From: Compostimonas suwonensis
GTDB taxonomy: Bacteria > Actinomycetota > Actinomycetes > Actinomycetales > Microbacteriaceae
Direction of reading: 5' to 3'
Assembly: GCF_002797855.1 (NCBI RefSeq)
Contig: NZ_PGFB01000003.1
Span: 434,001-498,000, forward strand
Length of the DNA stretch: 64,000 nucleotides
Position numbers and translations under genes: made by a program. Below are positions 1-8,234 of this stretch, piece after piece (position 1 is the stretch's first letter; the number at the start of each line of letters is the position of its first letter). A model generated the notes under the pieces. The model was not told the origin of the DNA, ran no database searches, and saw only the letters and a program-made list of their open reading frames with translations.

Positions 1-1
1 C

Positions 2-475
2 GGGGCCGCCGAGCTCGCGGCGCTGGCCGGAGCCGTCGACTCCACTCGTTTCGCGCTCGCCTCGACGGGCAGCTGGGAACCGCTGCTCGACACGGTCTAC
101 GAACAGCGCGCGGCGCAGAAGGCCGTGACCGAGTCCGTCGCCGCGTGGGAAGCCCGGGAGCAGGCTCGCATCGCCGCCGAGGCCGCCGCGCAAGCCGCCG
201 CAGCGCAGTCCGCGGCGCAGCAGAGCGGCACGTCCTTCTCGAGCGACGACTCGTCCGACTACTCCGACTCGTCCGACTACTCCGGCGACGCCGGCTCCGG
301 CGTCGCCTCCGCCCCGTCGGAGTCCGCCTCCCCAGCGCTCGCGTCACCCGCGGCCGCCGGTGAGACGTACTACGCGCCGGGCGTGACCTCGACTCCTCCG
401 GCCAACGACAGTTGCGGCCCCTGCCCGGGCGCGACTCTCGTTCTGATCGACGGGTATTGGGGGTGCCCGCTCTAG
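2..475 (+). CDS. C-terminal part of an acidic, Ser/Asp-rich protein (5' end outside window)
   Basis: The reading frame is open from the first bases of the window to the TAG at 473-475, so the true start lies upstream. The visible part has a helical Glu/Ala/Arg-rich stretch followed by an Ala/Gln-rich run. Then comes a low-complexity acidic segment made of a DSSDYS repeat, encoded by an exact 18-bp tandem duplication at 248-283, and an Ala/Ser/Pro linker. The tail is compact with two cysteines in a CGPCPG motif and aromatic residues near the C-terminus (YWGCPL). The layout (coiled region, disordered linker, small Cys-containing tail) resembles actinobacterial surface or secreted proteins, but the signal region is not visible. 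I do not recognise the family. Confidence 0.75.
   Translation, partial: GAAELAALAGAVDSTRFALASTGSWEPLLDTVYEQRAAQKAVTESVAAWEAREQARIAAEAAAQAAAAQSAAQQSGTSFSSDDSSDYSDSSDYSGDAGSGVASAPSESASPALASPAAAGETYYAPGVTSTPPANDSCGPCPGATLVLIDGYWGCPL
248..283 (+). repeat. 18-bp tandem duplication inside the acidic protein
   Basis: Two exact copies of an 18-bp unit, 248-265 and 266-283, encode two DSSDYS hexapeptides. Being in frame, a change in copy number would only lengthen or shorten the acidic linker. Confidence 0.9.
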
Positions 476-545
476 TCGCCGAACCGACTGGGATGGCCGG
501 TTGCGGGGGTGGCGACCGGCCATCGATCTGTTAATCAGACAAGAT

Positions 546-1088
546 GTGCGGGTGGGGGTCGTGCATGCAGAGTCGTTGGAGCCGAACTCGAAGGAGTTCC
601 GCGGCGTCTCGGCCGACGCCCCGCCGGGATTCACCGTCACCGTCCGCTCGCGAGGCATCGGCGAGGGCGAGGAGTGCTTCCGGGTCGCCCGGCGGCTGCT
701 GTTCAGCTGGCAGGTGCAGCTCGGCTCCGGGTTCCGCCCCATCGAGGTTCCGCCGGAGGTGCGGGTCGGCGCGTCATCCGTCTTCACGATCCCCTTCGGT
801 CCGCTCGCGCCGCAGGTGGCCTGCCGGGTCTTCGAGGTGATCGACGAGCCCCGTCGCGCCGAGTTCTCGCACGTCGCGCTCGAGGGCCATCCCCAGGCCG
901 GGTGGGAGAGCTTCGGCGTCATGCACGAGCCCGACGGCCGCGTGCGGCTGACCGTGCGCGTGGTCTGGCGGCCCGCCGTCTGGTGGATGAAGGCGCCCGG
1001 CCCGCTCACGGGGGAGGCGCTCGCGCTCGTGCTGCGCCGCAACCTGCGCTCCCTCGACGTCGGGCTCCGAGCTGCACGTTCGTCCTGA
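546..1088 (+). CDS. DUF1990 family protein
   Basis: About 180 residues. The core matches my memory of DUF1990: an early G-x-G-E-E-C-F segment, a mid segment with DEPRRAEFSHVALEGHPQAG, and a late R-P-A-V-W-W segment. This is a conserved family of unknown function in actinobacteria and plants. The start is uncertain. A TTG at 501 would give 195 residues. GTG codons at 546, 552 and 561 are alternatives, and none has a convincing Shine-Dalgarno sequence. I chose 546 as the first GTG. The gene stands alone upstream of lemA. Confidence 0.75.
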   Translation: MRVGVVHAESLEPNSKEFRGVSADAPPGFTVTVRSRGIGEGEECFRVARRLLFSWQVQLGSGFRPIEVPPEVRVGASSVFTIPFGPLAPQVACRVFEVIDEPRRAEFSHVALEGHPQAGWESFGVMHEPDGRVRLTVRVVWRPAVWWMKAPGPLTGEALALVLRRNLRSLDVGLRAARSS

Positions 1089-1146
1089 GCCGCCTGCGCC
1101 CTAGCTTGGAGTGTCCCGACAAGCCCATCCGCGCCGCAGACGCGCG

Positions 1147-1152
1147 GATAGT
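1147..1152 (+). promoter_or_regulatory. Candidate -10 box for lemA-htpX
   Basis: TAGTAT at 1147-1152 overlaps the longer AT run GTATAAAT (1149-1156) in an otherwise GC-rich gap, about 50 nt before the lemA start. The same GTATAAAT octamer occurs upstream of phoH2 at 19037-19044. No good -35 is visible. Confidence 0.45.
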
Positions 1153-1202
1153 ATAAATGCGTGCACACAGCTGCACCCCTTCACAGCCAAGGAGTTCTCG
1201 CC

Positions 1203-1769
1203 ATGGAATGGCTCATCCCGGTTATCATCGTCGTCGCGCTCGTCGTGATCGTCGGCATCTACCTGTGGGCGACCTACAACTCCCTCGTCACGCTCAACGT
1301 GCGGGTCGATGAGGCGTGGAGCGACATCACCGTCCAGCTCAAGCGTCGTGCAGACCTCATCCCGAACCTCATCGAGGCGGTCAAAGGCTACGCGGCACAC
1401 GAGAAGGGCGTCTTCGAGTCCGTCACTCAAGCGCGCGCCGAGACTCTGTCGGCGCAGGGCCCGGCCGAGGCATCCGTGGCCGAGAACCACATGCAGAACG
1501 CCCTCAAGAGCATCTTCGCCGTGGCCGAGGCCTACCCGCAGCTCCAGGCGAGCCAGAACTTCCTGCAGCTGCAGGCCGAGCTCGTCGACACGGAAGACAA
1601 GATCCAGGCCTCGCGTCGCTTCTACAACGGCGGGGTGCGCGAGCTCAACACCAAGATCAAGGTCTTCCCCAACACGCTCTTCGTGCGCAACCTCGGCTTC
1701 ACCGAGCGCGACTTCTTCGAGGTGTCGGATGTCGCGGCGATCGCCGAGCCTCCGCGCGTGCAGTTCTAG
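1203..1769 (+). CDS. lemA: LemA family membrane-anchored protein
   Basis: 188 residues. An N-terminal hydrophobic helix (about residues 3-23) is followed by the LemA four-helix domain. This contains the family hallmarks RVDEAWSDI, QLKRRADLIPNLIEAVKGYA and the C-terminal YNGGVRELN/FPNTLFVRNLGF segments. The start is set by AAGGAG at about 1189-1194 just before the ATG at 1203; an in-frame upstream extension lacks such a site. LemA proteins are membrane proteins of poorly defined role that are often encoded next to M48 proteases. That is the case here: the next gene starts 12 bp downstream, so the two are probably co-transcribed. Confidence 0.93.
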   Translation: MEWLIPVIIVVALVVIVGIYLWATYNSLVTLNVRVDEAWSDITVQLKRRADLIPNLIEAVKGYAAHEKGVFESVTQARAETLSAQGPAEASVAENHMQNALKSIFAVAEAYPQLQASQNFLQLQAELVDTEDKIQASRRFYNGGVRELNTKIKVFPNTLFVRNLGFTERDFFEVSDVAAIAEPPRVQF

Positions 1770-1781
1770 CGACCGGCACCG

Positions 1782-2657
1782 ATGTACAGCGCGATAGCCC
1801 GCAACAAGCGCAACACGGTCTTCATCATCCTGCTCTTCCTGCTGATCATCGGCGGGCTCGGCTGGCTGGCGAGCTTCGTCTACGGCGGCAACTGGTCGAT
1901 CGTGATCGTGACGCTCGTGATCGCGGGCGGCTACGCCCTCATCCAGTACTTCGCGGCGAGCGGCCAGGCCATCGCGATGTCGGGCGCCGTGCAGATCCAG
2001 AAGGCCGACAACCCCCGCCTGTGGCGCATCGTCGAGAACCTCTCGATCACGACCGGCACGCCCATGCCCAAGGTCTACATCATCAACGACCCCGCGCCGA
2101 ACGCCTTCGCGACCGGCCGTGACCCCCAGCACGCGGTCGTCGCCGCGACGACGGGGCTGCTCGACATCATGACCGACTCCGAGCTCGAGGGCGTCATGGC
2201 GCACGAGCTCGGCCACGTGCGCAACTACGACATCCGGGTGTCGATGATCGTCTTCGGCCTCGTCGTGGCCGTGGGCTTCATCGCCGACATGTTCCTGCGC
2301 ATGGCGTTCTTCGGCCGCAACAACAACAACGGCAACCCGATCGTGCTGGTCTTCGGCCTCGTCGCGATGATCATCGCGCCGCTCGTGGCCACGATCGTGC
2401 AGCTCGCGGTGTCCCGTCAGCGCGAGTACCTGGCCGACGCGACGGGAGCGCTCACCACGCGGCATCCGGACGCCCTTGCGAGCGCCCTCATCAAGCTCGG
2501 CGAATACGGCAGGCCCATGCGCAAGCAGGCCTCGACGATGTCGCACATGTGGATCGCCGACCCGCTCAAGCCGGGCGTCATCACCCGCCTGTTCAGCACC
2601 CACCCGCCCATCCCCGAGCGCGTCGCCCGTCTCGAGAAGATCGGCCGCGAGTTCTGA
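1782..2657 (+). CDS. htpX: HtpX-like M48 zinc metalloprotease
   Basis: 291 residues. Two transmembrane helices near the N-terminus (about 12-32 and 38-58) precede the M48 catalytic domain. The zinc site is HELGH at residues 141-145, with the third ligand Glu215 in REYLAD; further helices lie at about 150-172 and 187-210. HtpX-type proteases cleave misfolded membrane proteins from the cytosolic face. The length fits bacterial HtpX. The coupling to lemA, 12 bp upstream, is a recurring arrangement. Confidence 0.93.
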   Translation: MYSAIARNKRNTVFIILLFLLIIGGLGWLASFVYGGNWSIVIVTLVIAGGYALIQYFAASGQAIAMSGAVQIQKADNPRLWRIVENLSITTGTPMPKVYIINDPAPNAFATGRDPQHAVVAATTGLLDIMTDSELEGVMAHELGHVRNYDIRVSMIVFGLVVAVGFIADMFLRMAFFGRNNNNGNPIVLVFGLVAMIIAPLVATIVQLAVSRQREYLADATGALTTRHPDALASALIKLGEYGRPMRKQASTMSHMWIADPLKPGVITRLFSTHPPIPERVARLEKIGREF

Positions 2658-2733
2658 GCGATCAGCTCTAGCCGATCCCCCTGAGCCCCACGAACGTTGT
2701 GCGGGAGCGCAGATCCTGCGGTCGTGCGGTGTG

Positions 2734-3873
2734 TCAGGGCGCCGTGGCCGGAGTGTCGCCGGAATCCGTGCGCTCGGCCTCGGCCGACGCGCGGCGCACG
2801 AGCCGCCGGAAATCGCCGGGGCCGGGCGGCTGCTCCGCGATGCCGATGCTCACCGTCGGCCCGACGGGCGCGTCTTCGGGCGCGGCCGTGCGCGCGAACT
2901 CCTCCTGAACGCTCGCCGCGACCGCGCGGGCGTCGTCGAGCCCGGCCTGCGACAGCAGGAGGCCCAGCCGGTCGCCGGCGATCCTGCCGAGCTGAGCCTC
3001 CGGGGCGGCCGTGCGCAGCGCCGAGGCCAGGCGGTCCATGAGCACCATCGAGCGCTCGCGCCCGTGGGTGACGCGGATGGTCGCGATCGAGTCGACGGAT
3101 GCCGCGAGCAGCACGCACTCGGAGCCCTCGCGGTCGAGCGCCTGCGCCCCGGCCCGGAGGAAGGCGCGGCGGTCGAGCACTGCGTTCTCCGACCCCGCGC
3201 CCTCCGCCCCGATGCCCTCCGACCGTCGCCGGGTGTCCTGGGCCCGGAGCGTGATCATCGAGACGGCCGTGACGACGACGAACACGATGTTCATGACCGT
3301 TGTTGTCTGGGTGCTGTAGACCGTCGAGAACAGCTGGTCCCGCGGGCCGACGACCCAGAAGGCGATCAGCCGGGTTCCCGAGTAGAGCGTCTCGAGCCAC
3401 AGCACGGCCGAGAGCAGGCGCGCGCTCGAGTACCGGCCCATGGGCGCGCGGAGCGCCTCGCAGGCGATGAGAGCCGAGAAGGCCGTGAGCGCGATGAGCT
3501 TCTCGGGGGTTCCCGCCCACTTGCTGCCGTCCGGAGAGGGCAGCGACGACGCGACCCCCACGATCACGGTGACGGCGAAGGCCAGGAGGAGGAAGGAGCG
3601 GCGCCGGCCGTTGAAGACCCGGCAGCCCGCCCAGACGGCGCCCAGGGTGAAGACCATGCCCGCGTTGCCCACGGCGACCGACCACCAGACGTCGTCCGAC
3701 TGGCCGGAGACGAAGAACGCGAGGGTCGTGAGCGCGGCCGACACGAAGGCCAGCCCCCAGTAGCGGGCCGAGGTCTCGCCGAGCGCCCGGGTGCTGTCGA
3801 GGAAGTAGACGACACCGGTCGCGCAGACCACGAGCGCCGAGAGCCCGAGGAGCGTCGGTAGATCGAACACCAC
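2734..3873 (-). CDS. Multi-pass membrane protein with degenerate GGDEF domain
   Basis: 379 residues. The first ~210 residues hold about six hydrophobic helices, and the C-terminal ~145 residues look like a GGDEF domain. A weakened LDRRAFL at about 233-239 stands where active enzymes have an L-T-G-L-x-N-R-R-A-F-L-like signature. The signature loop is IAGDRLGLLL (about 298-307) rather than G-G-D/E-E-F. The catalytic Glu/Asp pattern is therefore missing, and I infer that it does not make cyclic di-GMP; it may bind a nucleotide or act as a scaffold. GTG start at 3873. The gene begins 13 bp after the stop of the HTH_42 gene on the same strand, so the two probably share a transcript. Confidence 0.8.
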   Translation of the reverse strand: MVFDLPTLLGLSALVVCATGVVYFLDSTRALGETSARYWGLAFVSAALTTLAFFVSGQSDDVWWSVAVGNAGMVFTLGAVWAGCRVFNGRRRSFLLLAFAVTVIVGVASSLPSPDGSKWAGTPEKLIALTAFSALIACEALRAPMGRYSSARLLSAVLWLETLYSGTRLIAFWVVGPRDQLFSTVYSTQTTTVMNIVFVVVTAVSMITLRAQDTRRRSEGIGAEGAGSENAVLDRRAFLRAGAQALDREGSECVLLAASVDSIATIRVTHGRERSMVLMDRLASALRTAAPEAQLGRIAGDRLGLLLSQAGLDDARAVAASVQEEFARTAAPEDAPVGPTVSIGIAEQPPGPGDFRRLVRRASAEAERTDSGDTPATAP

Positions 3874-3886
3874 GCCGTTCCCCCGA

Positions 3887-5155
3887 TCAGTCGACCACCG
3901 ACTCTATAGCCTCCTCGACCTCGTCGGTAGTCGTGAACTCGGTCGTGCGCACCCCGAGGGCGAGCGCCACCTCGCGGGCCAGGGTGCCGCGGTCGACGAC
4001 GGCGATCTCGCCGAGCCCCTGCCACGCGGCCGTCTGCCGCAGCACCTCGGCGAGGCGCTCGGCCGTCTGCGGCGGGGCGCCCTCCTCTCGCCAGGCGGCG
4101 CGCACGCGCAGCACCCCGGCCTGCCTGTCGTTCTTGAGGTCGACGCGGCCCACGACGCGGTCGTCGACGAGCAGCGGCAGCACGTAGTAGCCGAAGACGC
4201 GTTTGGGCGCCGGAGTGTAGATCTCGATGCGGTAGTGGAAGTCGAAGAGCCGCAGCGCCCGATCCCGCTGCCAGACGACCGGGTCGAACGGGGTGAGCAG
4301 GGCCGTCGCGTCGATGCGGCGGGGGAGACGCGCCTCGCGGTGCAGCCACGCCGGCAACGGTCTTCCGCCGCGCTCCCAGCCCTCGACGACCACGGGAACG
4401 AGCTGGCCGCCGTCTTCGAGATCGCGGATGGCGCGGCGGGCGTCGCTCGCGCCGATGCGGTAGTAGTCGGCGAAGTCGCCGGCCGTGCCGATGCCGTGGG
4501 CACGCGCCGAGCGCAGGACGAGCTCGCGCACGGCGTCGTCTTTCTCGACGTGGGCCTCGATGAGCTCTGCCGGCAGGACCTGTTCGGGCAGGGCGTAGCG
4601 GCGCTCGAACCGGGTGCGGCCGGCCGTGACGACATCGCCCCAGATAAAGAGGCTCTCGAGCCCGCGCTTGGCATCGGACCAGCCCCACCACGGCCCGCGC
4701 CGCCGAGTGGCCTCGTGCTCGATCTCGCTCGCGGCCATGGGCCCCTTCTCGGCGAGCTCGGCGCGCAGCCAGTCGAGCATGGACGCGTTCGCGTTGGCCC
4801 AGGAGCCCGGGTCTGCCGCGTCTTTGCGCCGGTACTCCTGCATACGCCAGCGCAGCAGCGCGAGGTCGTCGCGGGGGATGATCGCCGCCACGTGCGCCCA
4901 GTACTCGAGATAGCGGGTCTTGGGCGTGAACGTCAGCGCGTCGAGAAGCGCCTTGTCGTAGCCGCCGAGACGGGCGAAGACGGGCAGGTAGTGGCTGCGC
5001 TCGAAGACGTTGACCGAGTCGATCTGCAACAGGTTGATGCGCTCGATGAGCGTGTTGAGCTGCCGGGTGCCGATCGTCTCGGGGCGCGGGCGGCCGAAGC
5101 CCTGTGCTGCGAGCGCGATGCGCCGGGCGAGTGCTGACGAGATTCTCTGAGCCAT
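3887..5155 (-). CDS. HTH_42 (YcaQ/AlkX-type) winged-helix DNA glycosylase family protein
   Basis: 422 residues starting at the ATG at 5155; the frame stays open much further upstream, but only by chance antisense to the ABC operon. The N-terminus carries LQIDSVNV with QID at residues 44-46. This corresponds to the Q-hydrophobic-D motif that distinguishes AlkX/YcaQ-like from AlkZ-like glycosylases. Other family segments are RSHYLPVFARLG, a WAHVAAIIPR motif and the C-terminal FGYYVLPLL/GRVDLK segment. Family members unhook DNA interstrand crosslinks and remove bulky alkylated bases. Lesion specificity cannot be read from sequence. It is first in a two-gene unit with the GGDEF-like gene. Confidence 0.87.
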   Translation of the reverse strand: MAQRISSALARRIALAAQGFGRPRPETIGTRQLNTLIERINLLQIDSVNVFERSHYLPVFARLGGYDKALLDALTFTPKTRYLEYWAHVAAIIPRDDLALLRWRMQEYRRKDAADPGSWANANASMLDWLRAELAEKGPMAASEIEHEATRRRGPWWGWSDAKRGLESLFIWGDVVTAGRTRFERRYALPEQVLPAELIEAHVEKDDAVRELVLRSARAHGIGTAGDFADYYRIGASDARRAIRDLEDGGQLVPVVVEGWERGGRPLPAWLHREARLPRRIDATALLTPFDPVVWQRDRALRLFDFHYRIEIYTPAPKRVFGYYVLPLLVDDRVVGRVDLKNDRQAGVLRVRAAWREEGAPPQTAERLAEVLRQTAAWQGLGEIAVVDRGTLAREVALALGVRTTEFTTTDEVEEAIESVVD

Positions 5156-5233
5156 CGATGGACACACTAGTGCCGACATCCGACGTTCACGCCGGGTTAA
5201 CCGTCGCTCTGCCACCCATTCGGGCCACGCGGA

Positions 5234-5239
5234 TAGCTT
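5234..5239 (+). promoter_or_regulatory. Candidate -10 box for the ABC importer operon
   Basis: TAGCTT lies in the 159-bp divergent gap between the HTH_42 gene and the substrate-binding protein gene, about 75 nt before the start. The -35 is not clear, so this is only a plausible site. Confidence 0.3.
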
Positions 5240-5314
5240 TGCCTGGTCCGCACGAGGGACGACAGAGCCCGTACACAGCAGGGCGGCCGTCGTGCGATCA
5301 CTATGGAGGAATTT

Positions 5315-6442
5315 ATGTTCACCAAGCGAACTGCAGCGGCCGGCATCGCCGTCGCAACGGCTCTCGCGCTCTCGCTGAGCGCGTGCGCCTCGTCCACCCC
5401 GAGCGACGAGGGCAGCGCCGGCGGCACCGACGCGGCCACCGCGACGAGCGCAGCGGACTTCGGCGGCCTCGACGCCCTCGTCGAGGCGGCGCAGGCCGAA
5501 GGCCAGCTCAACGTCATCGCGCTTCCCGACAACTGGGCCAACTACGGCCAGATCATCGCCGCGTTCGAGGACAAGTACGACATCACGGTCAACTCGGCCG
5601 ACCCCGACGTCTCGAGCGCCGAAGAGATCCAGGCCGCAGACAACCTCAAGGGTCAGGACACGGCTCCCGACGTCTTCGACCTCGGCACCGCGGTCGCGCT
5701 CGACAGCCTCGACTACTTCGCGCCGTACCAGGTCGAGACCTGGGACGACATCCCCGCCGAGAACAAGGAGGAGACCGGGCTCTGGGTCAACGACTACACG
5801 GGCGTGATGTCGGTCGGCTACAACTCCGACGCCGTGCCCGAGCCCACCTCGCTCGACGACCTGCTGGGTGCTGACTACAAGGGCAAGGTCGCCATCAACG
5901 GCGACCCGACCCAGGCCGGTGCCGCGTTCGCGGCCGTCGGTCTCGCGGCCGTGCAGAACGGCGGGAGCGTCGACGACTTCCAGCCCGGAATCGACTTCTT
6001 CTCCGAGCTCAACAAGGCGGGCAACTTCCTTCCGCTCGACCCGACCGAGGCGACCATCGCCTCCGGCGAGACCCCGGTCGTCTTCGACTGGAGCTACACC
6101 AACCTCGCCGCCGCGACGACGCTCCCCAGCTGGAAGGTCGCGATCCTCCCCGGCACCGCCTACGGCGCGTACTACAACCAGGCCATCAGCGCCGACGCGC
6201 CGCACCCGGCCGCCGCCCGCCTGTGGCAGGAGTTCATCTTCAGCGATGAGGCGCAGAACCTGTACCTCGCCGCCGGCGCCTTCCCGGTGCGCTACGCCGC
6301 CATGACCGACGCCGGCACGATCGACGCGGATGCCTCTGAGGCGGCCGGCTCGCTGCCCGAGAAGCTCGTCTCGCCCGACGCCGACCAGACCGAGGCCGCG
6401 AACGCACTTCTCGCAGCCAACTGGGCGACGGCGATCCAGTAG
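5315..6442 (+). CDS. ABC transporter substrate-binding lipoprotein (polyamine/iron/phosphonate type)
   Basis: 375 residues. The signal peptide ends in the lipobox LSAC with the lipidated Cys at residue 24, followed by a Ser/Thr/Ala/Gly linker. The mature protein is a periplasmic-binding fold beginning LVEAAQAEGQLNVIALPDNW, with late motifs such as NQAISADAPHPAAARLWQEF typical of the PotD/AfuA/AEP-binding group. The start is set by GGAGGA at about 5305-5310 before the ATG at 5315; an upstream ATG at 5303 overlaps that site and is rejected. It heads an operon with two permeases and an ATPase. The ligand could be a polyamine, ferric ion or an organophosphonate; the sequence does not decide. Confidence 0.88.
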   Translation: MFTKRTAAAGIAVATALALSLSACASSTPSDEGSAGGTDAATATSAADFGGLDALVEAAQAEGQLNVIALPDNWANYGQIIAAFEDKYDITVNSADPDVSSAEEIQAADNLKGQDTAPDVFDLGTAVALDSLDYFAPYQVETWDDIPAENKEETGLWVNDYTGVMSVGYNSDAVPEPTSLDDLLGADYKGKVAINGDPTQAGAAFAAVGLAAVQNGGSVDDFQPGIDFFSELNKAGNFLPLDPTEATIASGETPVVFDWSYTNLAAATTLPSWKVAILPGTAYGAYYNQAISADAPHPAAARLWQEFIFSDEAQNLYLAAGAFPVRYAAMTDAGTIDADASEAAGSLPEKLVSPDADQTEAANALLAANWATAIQ

Positions 6443-6447
6443 CACGC

Positions 6448-7407
6448 ATGACAATCGCGACTGACGCGTCCGCGGCAGGCGCGAGCCCGGCCGGCGTCGA
6501 GACCAGTTCTCGGCGCCGGCCTTCGGCTCGTTCCGCGGGAGGCGGGCGCTCTGTTCGTGCTCGGAGCCTCATCCGCTATCTGGGGCTCACCCCCTTCGCC
6601 GCCTACATCCTGCTCTTCCTCGCCGTTCCGACGGTGCTCGCGCTCCTGACCGGGTTCTTCACCGAAGACGGCGCCTTCACCCTCGACAACGTGCTCGCCC
6701 TCGGCGACCCCGTCATCCTCTCGACCTTCGGCAACTCGCTGTGGGTCTCCGCCGTCACGGCCGTCGTCGGCGCGATCATCGGCGCGGTGATGTGCTACGC
6801 GCTGCTGGGCTTCTCCCACACCTCGGGCCTGCGCTCCGTCGTCGACTCGGCGAGCGGCGTGCTGGCCCAGTTCGGCGGTGTGATGCTCGCTTTCGCGTTC
6901 ATCGCGACGATCGGCATCCAGGGGCTCATCACCGTCTTCCTGCGGGACACGCTCGGCTTCGACATCTTCGCGAACGGGGTCTGGCTCTACCAGGTTCCCG
7001 GGCTGCTGCTGCCCTACCTCTACTTCCAGGTGCCGCTCATGATCATCACCTTCATGCCGGCCATGGAGGGCCTCAAGCGCTCGTGGGCGGAGGCGAACGC
7101 CATGCTCGGCGGAACCCGCCTCACCTACTGGACGAAGATCGCGTTCCCCATCCTCGCCCCCTCGTTCTTCGGCAGCCTGCTGCTGCTCTTCGCGAACGCC
7201 TTCTCCTCGTACGCGACGGCCGCCGCGCTCATCAGCCAGGGATCGCAGATCGTGCCCCTGCAGATCCGCGGCGCCCTCATCTCGGAGACGATCCTCGGCC
7301 GCGAGAACCTCGCGGGAGCGCTCGCCCTCGGCATGATCATCGTGATGGTCGTGCTCATGACGGCCTACTCGGCGCTGCAGTCGCGCACCGAGAGGTGGCA
7401 GCGATGA
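6448..7407 (+). CDS. ABC transporter permease (first subunit)
   Basis: 319 residues with about six transmembrane helices after a ~45-residue cytosolic Arg/Ser-rich N-terminus. The EAA-type loop that contacts the ATPase is visible as SWAEANAMLGGTRLTYWTKI. It starts 5 bp after the binding-protein gene and its stop overlaps the next start (ATGA at 7404-7407), so translation is coupled. Similar to PotB/PhnU-type permeases. Confidence 0.9.
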   Translation: MTIATDASAAGASPAGVETSSRRRPSARSAGGGRSVRARSLIRYLGLTPFAAYILLFLAVPTVLALLTGFFTEDGAFTLDNVLALGDPVILSTFGNSLWVSAVTAVVGAIIGAVMCYALLGFSHTSGLRSVVDSASGVLAQFGGVMLAFAFIATIGIQGLITVFLRDTLGFDIFANGVWLYQVPGLLLPYLYFQVPLMIITFMPAMEGLKRSWAEANAMLGGTRLTYWTKIAFPILAPSFFGSLLLLFANAFSSYATAAALISQGSQIVPLQIRGALISETILGRENLAGALALGMIIVMVVLMTAYSALQSRTERWQR

Positions 7408-8234
7408 GCGCGGGAGCGTCACGGCTGGGCGCCGAGCCCGGCGTCGTCGCCCGCTGGCTCATCGTGGGCGTCGTCGGCCTCGTCTTCGCCATCCCGATCG
7501 TCTCGATGATCGTCTTCACCCTCAAGGAGCCGACGGGCGGCTACACCGTCGACAACTGGCTGGGGCTCTTCGACCCCGAGAACGCGCGCAAGTACCAGAA
7601 TCTCTTCACGGGCGTCGTCAACTCGCTCGTGCTCGCCGTCGTCACGGTCGCGATCATGCTCGTGTTCCTCGTGCCGACGATGATCCTCGTCCAGCTGCAG
7701 TTCCCGAAGCTGCGACGGGTGCTCGAGTTCATCTGCATCATCCCGATCACGGTGCCCGCGATCGTGCTCGTCGTGGGCCTGGCGCCCGTCTACTCGGTCG
7801 TCGCGCAGATCTTCGGCAGCGCGACCTGGACGCTCGCCTTCGCCTACGGCGTGCTCGTGCTGCCCTACGCCTACCGGGCGATCCAGTCGAACCTCTCGGC
7901 GGTCGACGTCGTGACCCTGAGCGAGGCGGCGCGTTCGCTCGGCGCCGGCTGGGGCACCATCCTGTTCCGGATCATCGTGCCCAACCTGAGGCGTGGTCTG
8001 CTCGCGGCCTCGTTCATCTCGGTGGCGGTCGTGCTCGGCGAGTACACCCTCGCCTCGCTGCTCAACCGCACCAACCTGCAGACCGCGCTCGTGCAGGTCT
8101 CGAAGAGCGACCCCTATGTCGCGGTCATCTTCTCCCTGCTCGCGCTCGCCTTCGCGTTCGTTCTTCTACTCGTCATCGGCAGGCTCGGGGCACCGCGCCC
8201 CCGCAGGCGCCGGGCTCCTGGAGGTCAGTCATGA
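7404..8234 (+). CDS. ABC transporter permease (second subunit)
   Basis: 276 residues with six predicted transmembrane helices. The EAA loop reads LSEAARSLGAGWGTILFRI, and the preceding VLPYAYRAIQ segment is typical of PotC-like permeases. The ATG at 7404 overlaps the previous stop. It pairs with the preceding permease to form the heterodimeric channel. Its stop overlaps the ATPase start at 8231-8234. Confidence 0.9.
   Translation: MSAGASRLGAEPGVVARWLIVGVVGLVFAIPIVSMIVFTLKEPTGGYTVDNWLGLFDPENARKYQNLFTGVVNSLVLAVVTVAIMLVFLVPTMILVQLQFPKLRRVLEFICIIPITVPAIVLVVGLAPVYSVVAQIFGSATWTLAFAYGVLVLPYAYRAIQSNLSAVDVVTLSEAARSLGAGWGTILFRIIVPNLRRGLLAASFISVAVVLGEYTLASLLNRTNLQTALVQVSKSDPYVAVIFSLLALAFAFVLLLVIGRLGAPRPRRRRAPGGQS

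Noticed and set aside
5303-5314. Earlier ATG (5303) for the substrate-binding protein
   Set aside because: It overlaps the GGAGGA ribosome site, and the signal peptide is better formed from 5315.
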